A stretch of DNA of 38,740 bases from an uncultured Faecalibacterium sp. (GTDB taxonomy: Bacteria > Bacillota > Clostridia > Oscillospirales > Ruminococcaceae), in assembly GCA_934511465.1 (NCBI GenBank), contig CAKSWG010000018.1, forward strand, positions 1 to 38,740, given 5' to 3'. Under the pieces are notes generated by a model. It ran no database searches. It saw nothing but the letters and a program-made list of their open reading frames with translations, and was not told the origin of the DNA. The position numbers were made by a program, and so were the translations under genes. The first letter of the stretch is position 1, and every line of letters starts with the position of its first letter. Positions 37,097 through 38,740 of this stretch are shown here, piece after piece.

Positions 37097-38293
37097 GTGT
37101 ATTCGGTTTTCCGTAACCTGGCAATCATCATCCTCAGCGCAAAGTTCTTCGGTCTTGTGGCACGCAAGTGCAAGGCCCCGCAGGTGGTGGGTGAGATCCT
37201 TGCCGGCCTGCTCATCGGTCCGTGCATCCTGAACCTCGTGCAGACCAGTGACACCATCTCCACCTTTGCGGAGATCGGCGTGGTCATGCTCATGTTCACC
37301 ACGGGCCTTGGCACCAATTTGAAGGAACTGATCAAGGCAGGCCCCATCGCCACCCTGATCGCCTGCGTAGGCGTTGCCGTTCCGCTGGTGGGCGGCACCC
37401 TGCTGTACAGTGCGTTCTACGGCTTCTCTGCCGTGGGCAGCCCGGAGTTCTACCGCGCCCTGTTCATCGGCACCATCATGACCGCCACCAGCGTGTCCAT
37501 TACCGTGGCAACTTTGCAGGAGCTGGGCCACCTGAAGAGCTTTCTCGGCACCACCATCGTCAGCGCCGCCGTCATTGACGATGTCATCGGCATCGTAGTC
37601 CTTACCTGTGTGCTGGGCGCAAGCTCCGGCACCGGTACGGGTCTGGGCAAGGTACTCATCAACACGGCGCTGTTCTTTGCCACCGCCGTGGGCGTGGGCG
37701 TTGTGGCCCACTTTGCTATGACTTGGCTGGACAAGCGCAACCCCCACACCCAGCGCATCACCATCGTGAGCATAGCGTTCTGCTTTGCCATGGCCTACAT
37801 CGCCGAGGAATACTTCGGCATTGCAGATATCACCGGTGCCTACATTGCGGGCATCGTGCTGTGCACCATGACCGATGCACCCTACGTGGAGCGCCGCGTG
37901 GACATCAGCAACTATGTGCTGTTTGCGCCGGTATTCTTTGCCTCCATCGGCCTCAAGACCGATATCAGCGGCCTGACGCCGGAGATCCTGCTGTTCTGCG
38001 TCTGCTTTGTGATCGTGGCCCTCATCACCAAGATCATCGGCTGCGGTTTGGCCGCAAAGCTCTGCCGCTTCAACTGGGGCGACTCCCTCAAGGTGGGCGT
38101 CGGCATGATGACCCGCGGCGAGGTGGCGCTGATCGTGGCCCAGAAGGGCCTTGCCATCGGTGTGGTGGATGCGGTGTACTTTACTGCTGTCATTCTGCTG
38201 ATCGTGGTGTCCAGCGTGGCAACGCCGCTGGTGCTCAAGGCTCTCTTTACCAAAATGCCGCCGCAGCTGCACCCCAGTCAGGCAGCGGAATAA
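37097..38293 (+). CDS. Cation:proton antiporter, CPA2 family
   Basis: A 398-residue membrane transporter with about 12-13 predicted helices, of the monovalent cation:proton antiporter-2 type (NapA/KefB-like). Family marks: VVGEILAGLLIGP in the second helix region, FTTGLGTNLKEL, and the two-aspartate ion-binding motif AAVIDDVIGIVVL. FFASIGLKTDISGL and the late MMTRGEVALIVAQKGLAIG are also present. The Asp-Asp pair points to electrogenic Na+/H+ exchange; no KTN/TrkA nucleotide domain is attached. It starts with GTG at 37097, 7 nt after AAGGAAGGA. It has its own promoter, divergent from rpsF, and a strong terminator. Confidence 0.93.
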   Translation: MYSVFRNLAIIILSAKFFGLVARKCKAPQVVGEILAGLLIGPCILNLVQTSDTISTFAEIGVVMLMFTTGLGTNLKELIKAGPIATLIACVGVAVPLVGGTLLYSAFYGFSAVGSPEFYRALFIGTIMTATSVSITVATLQELGHLKSFLGTTIVSAAVIDDVIGIVVLTCVLGASSGTGTGLGKVLINTALFFATAVGVGVVAHFAMTWLDKRNPHTQRITIVSIAFCFAMAYIAEEYFGIADITGAYIAGIVLCTMTDAPYVERRVDISNYVLFAPVFFASIGLKTDISGLTPEILLFCVCFVIVALITKIIGCGLAAKLCRFNWGDSLKVGVGMMTRGEVALIVAQKGLAIGVVDAVYFTAVILLIVVSSVATPLVLKALFTKMPPQLHPSQAAE

Positions 38294-38307
38294 CGCGTTG
38301 GAACTGT

Positions 38308-38347
38308 AAAGGGGCTGTTGCACATTGCGACAGCCCCTTTTGTTTTT
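38308..38347 (+). terminator. Antiporter gene terminator
   Basis: AAAGGGGCTGTTGC / GCGACAGCCCCTTT stem with T-G pairing, then TGTTTTTTT. The stem word GGGGCTGTTGC also forms the ends of the palindrome at 22792-22942. Confidence 0.93.
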
Positions 38348-38412
38348 TTACCGGAAAGGCCGCGCCGCAAAGCGGCAGCTTTTTGCGGCAAACTGTTTGA
38401 ACGGCCCAAAGC

Positions 38413-38441
38413 TTGAAAAAGCTGCACAGCTGCGCTATACT
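38413..38441 (+). promoter_or_regulatory. cls promoter
   Basis: TTGAAA (38413-38418), 17-nt spacer, TATACT (38436-38441), about 25 nt before the Shine-Dalgarno. Confidence 0.8.
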
Positions 38442-38477
38442 TACACATATTATAAACAGGGAAAGGGGGCAGGCTGC

Positions 38478-38740
38478 GTGTTCTACCGGCTGCCAATCGT
38501 CAAATTTTTCAGCCGCATCCTGAACCGTGTCACCATCACGGTGGTACTGGTGGCATTGCAGCTGCTGTGGCTGTGCTGGGCGGTGTTTGCCATCACCACC
38601 GGCACGGGCCGCGTGTGGGTGAGCGGCCTGCTCAATGCGCTGAGCCTGCTCATCATCCTGTACCTTGTGCGCAAGGACGAAAACAGCGCCTACAAGGTGG
38701 GCTGGATCGCACTGATCGGCATTCTGCCGCTGCTGGGCGG
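38478..38740 (+). CDS. Cardiolipin synthase / phospholipase D-family protein, N-terminal part
   Basis: An open frame runs off the right edge of the window (87 complete codons seen). GTG 38478 follows GGGGG (38465-38469) and a near-consensus promoter. The translation has two membrane helices (about 17-38 and 48-62). It then reads VRKDENSAYKVGWIALIGIL, the typical PLDc_N segment that precedes the HKD catalytic domains of cardiolipin synthase (usually 'D.NPAYKLxWI'). Clostridial Cls makes cardiolipin from phosphatidylglycerol. The catalytic HKD motifs lie beyond the window, so the assignment rests on the N-terminal domain. Confidence 0.8.
   Translation, partial: MFYRLPIVKFFSRILNRVTITVVLVALQLLWLCWAVFAITTGTGRVWVSGLLNALSLLIILYLVRKDENSAYKVGWIALIGILPLLG

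Overview
The window looks like chromosomal DNA of a gut Clostridia bacterium of the Oscillospiraceae/Ruminococcaceae, most like Faecalibacterium. This rests on the GC-rich coding sequence, strong AGGAGG ribosome binding sites, sigma-A promoters often carrying an extended -10 (TGn), many intrinsic terminators, a CIRCE/HrcA-type heat-shock operator, an F-like flavodiiron protein and the Clostridia-type GalT/GalK pair. The genus is an inference; no rRNA gene is present to settle it.

Layout. 1-4.9 kb: translation and ribosome housekeeping (obgE, mini-RNase III mrnC, a 16S rRNA m5C methyltransferase, yebC), with a palindromic repeat between obgE and mrnC and a small Asn/Ser/Thr-repeat protein on the minus strand. 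5-11.4 kb, all minus strand: galK-galT (Leloir pathway, overlapping genes), a membrane-anchored XpaC-like protein, and htpG under a CIRCE operator. 11.5-17.6 kb: a cytoplasmic alpha/beta hydrolase with a cre-like site in its promoter, an unknown acidic protein plus an HD-domain protein, a divergent GNAT acetyltransferase, and an operon of three secreted alpha/beta hydrolase paralogues. 17.6-20.3 kb: rmuC and a flavodiiron protein.

20.3-23 kb is an AT-richer accessory patch. It holds a 20-codon peptide gene facing a convergent small-RNA promoter of perfect consensus, a ribbon-helix-helix regulator, a GtrII-type membrane glucosyltransferase and a MITE-like palindrome. 23-26.8 kb: rlmD and an AraC regulator, divergent from a second galactokinase-family gene. 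26.8-27.8 kb: a two-gene operon encoding proteins with textbook double-glycine leader peptides, probably exported bacteriocin-like or signalling products. 28-33.8 kb: a maltodextrin-type module (LacI regulator, solute-binding lipoprotein, two permeases, 4-alpha-glucanotransferase) without its own ATPase, and with a terminator between the binding protein and the permeases.

33.8-38.7 kb: a P-loop kinase, a secreted transglutaminase-like protein, the rpsF-ssb-rpsR operon behind a perfect promoter and a structured leader, a cation/proton antiporter, and the 5' end of a cardiolipin synthase gene cut by the window edge. I saw no tRNA, rRNA, CRISPR array, transposase or prophage genes. The two most interesting loci are the peptide/antisense-RNA/RHH cassette (20304-20787) and the double-glycine leader pair (26860-27778).
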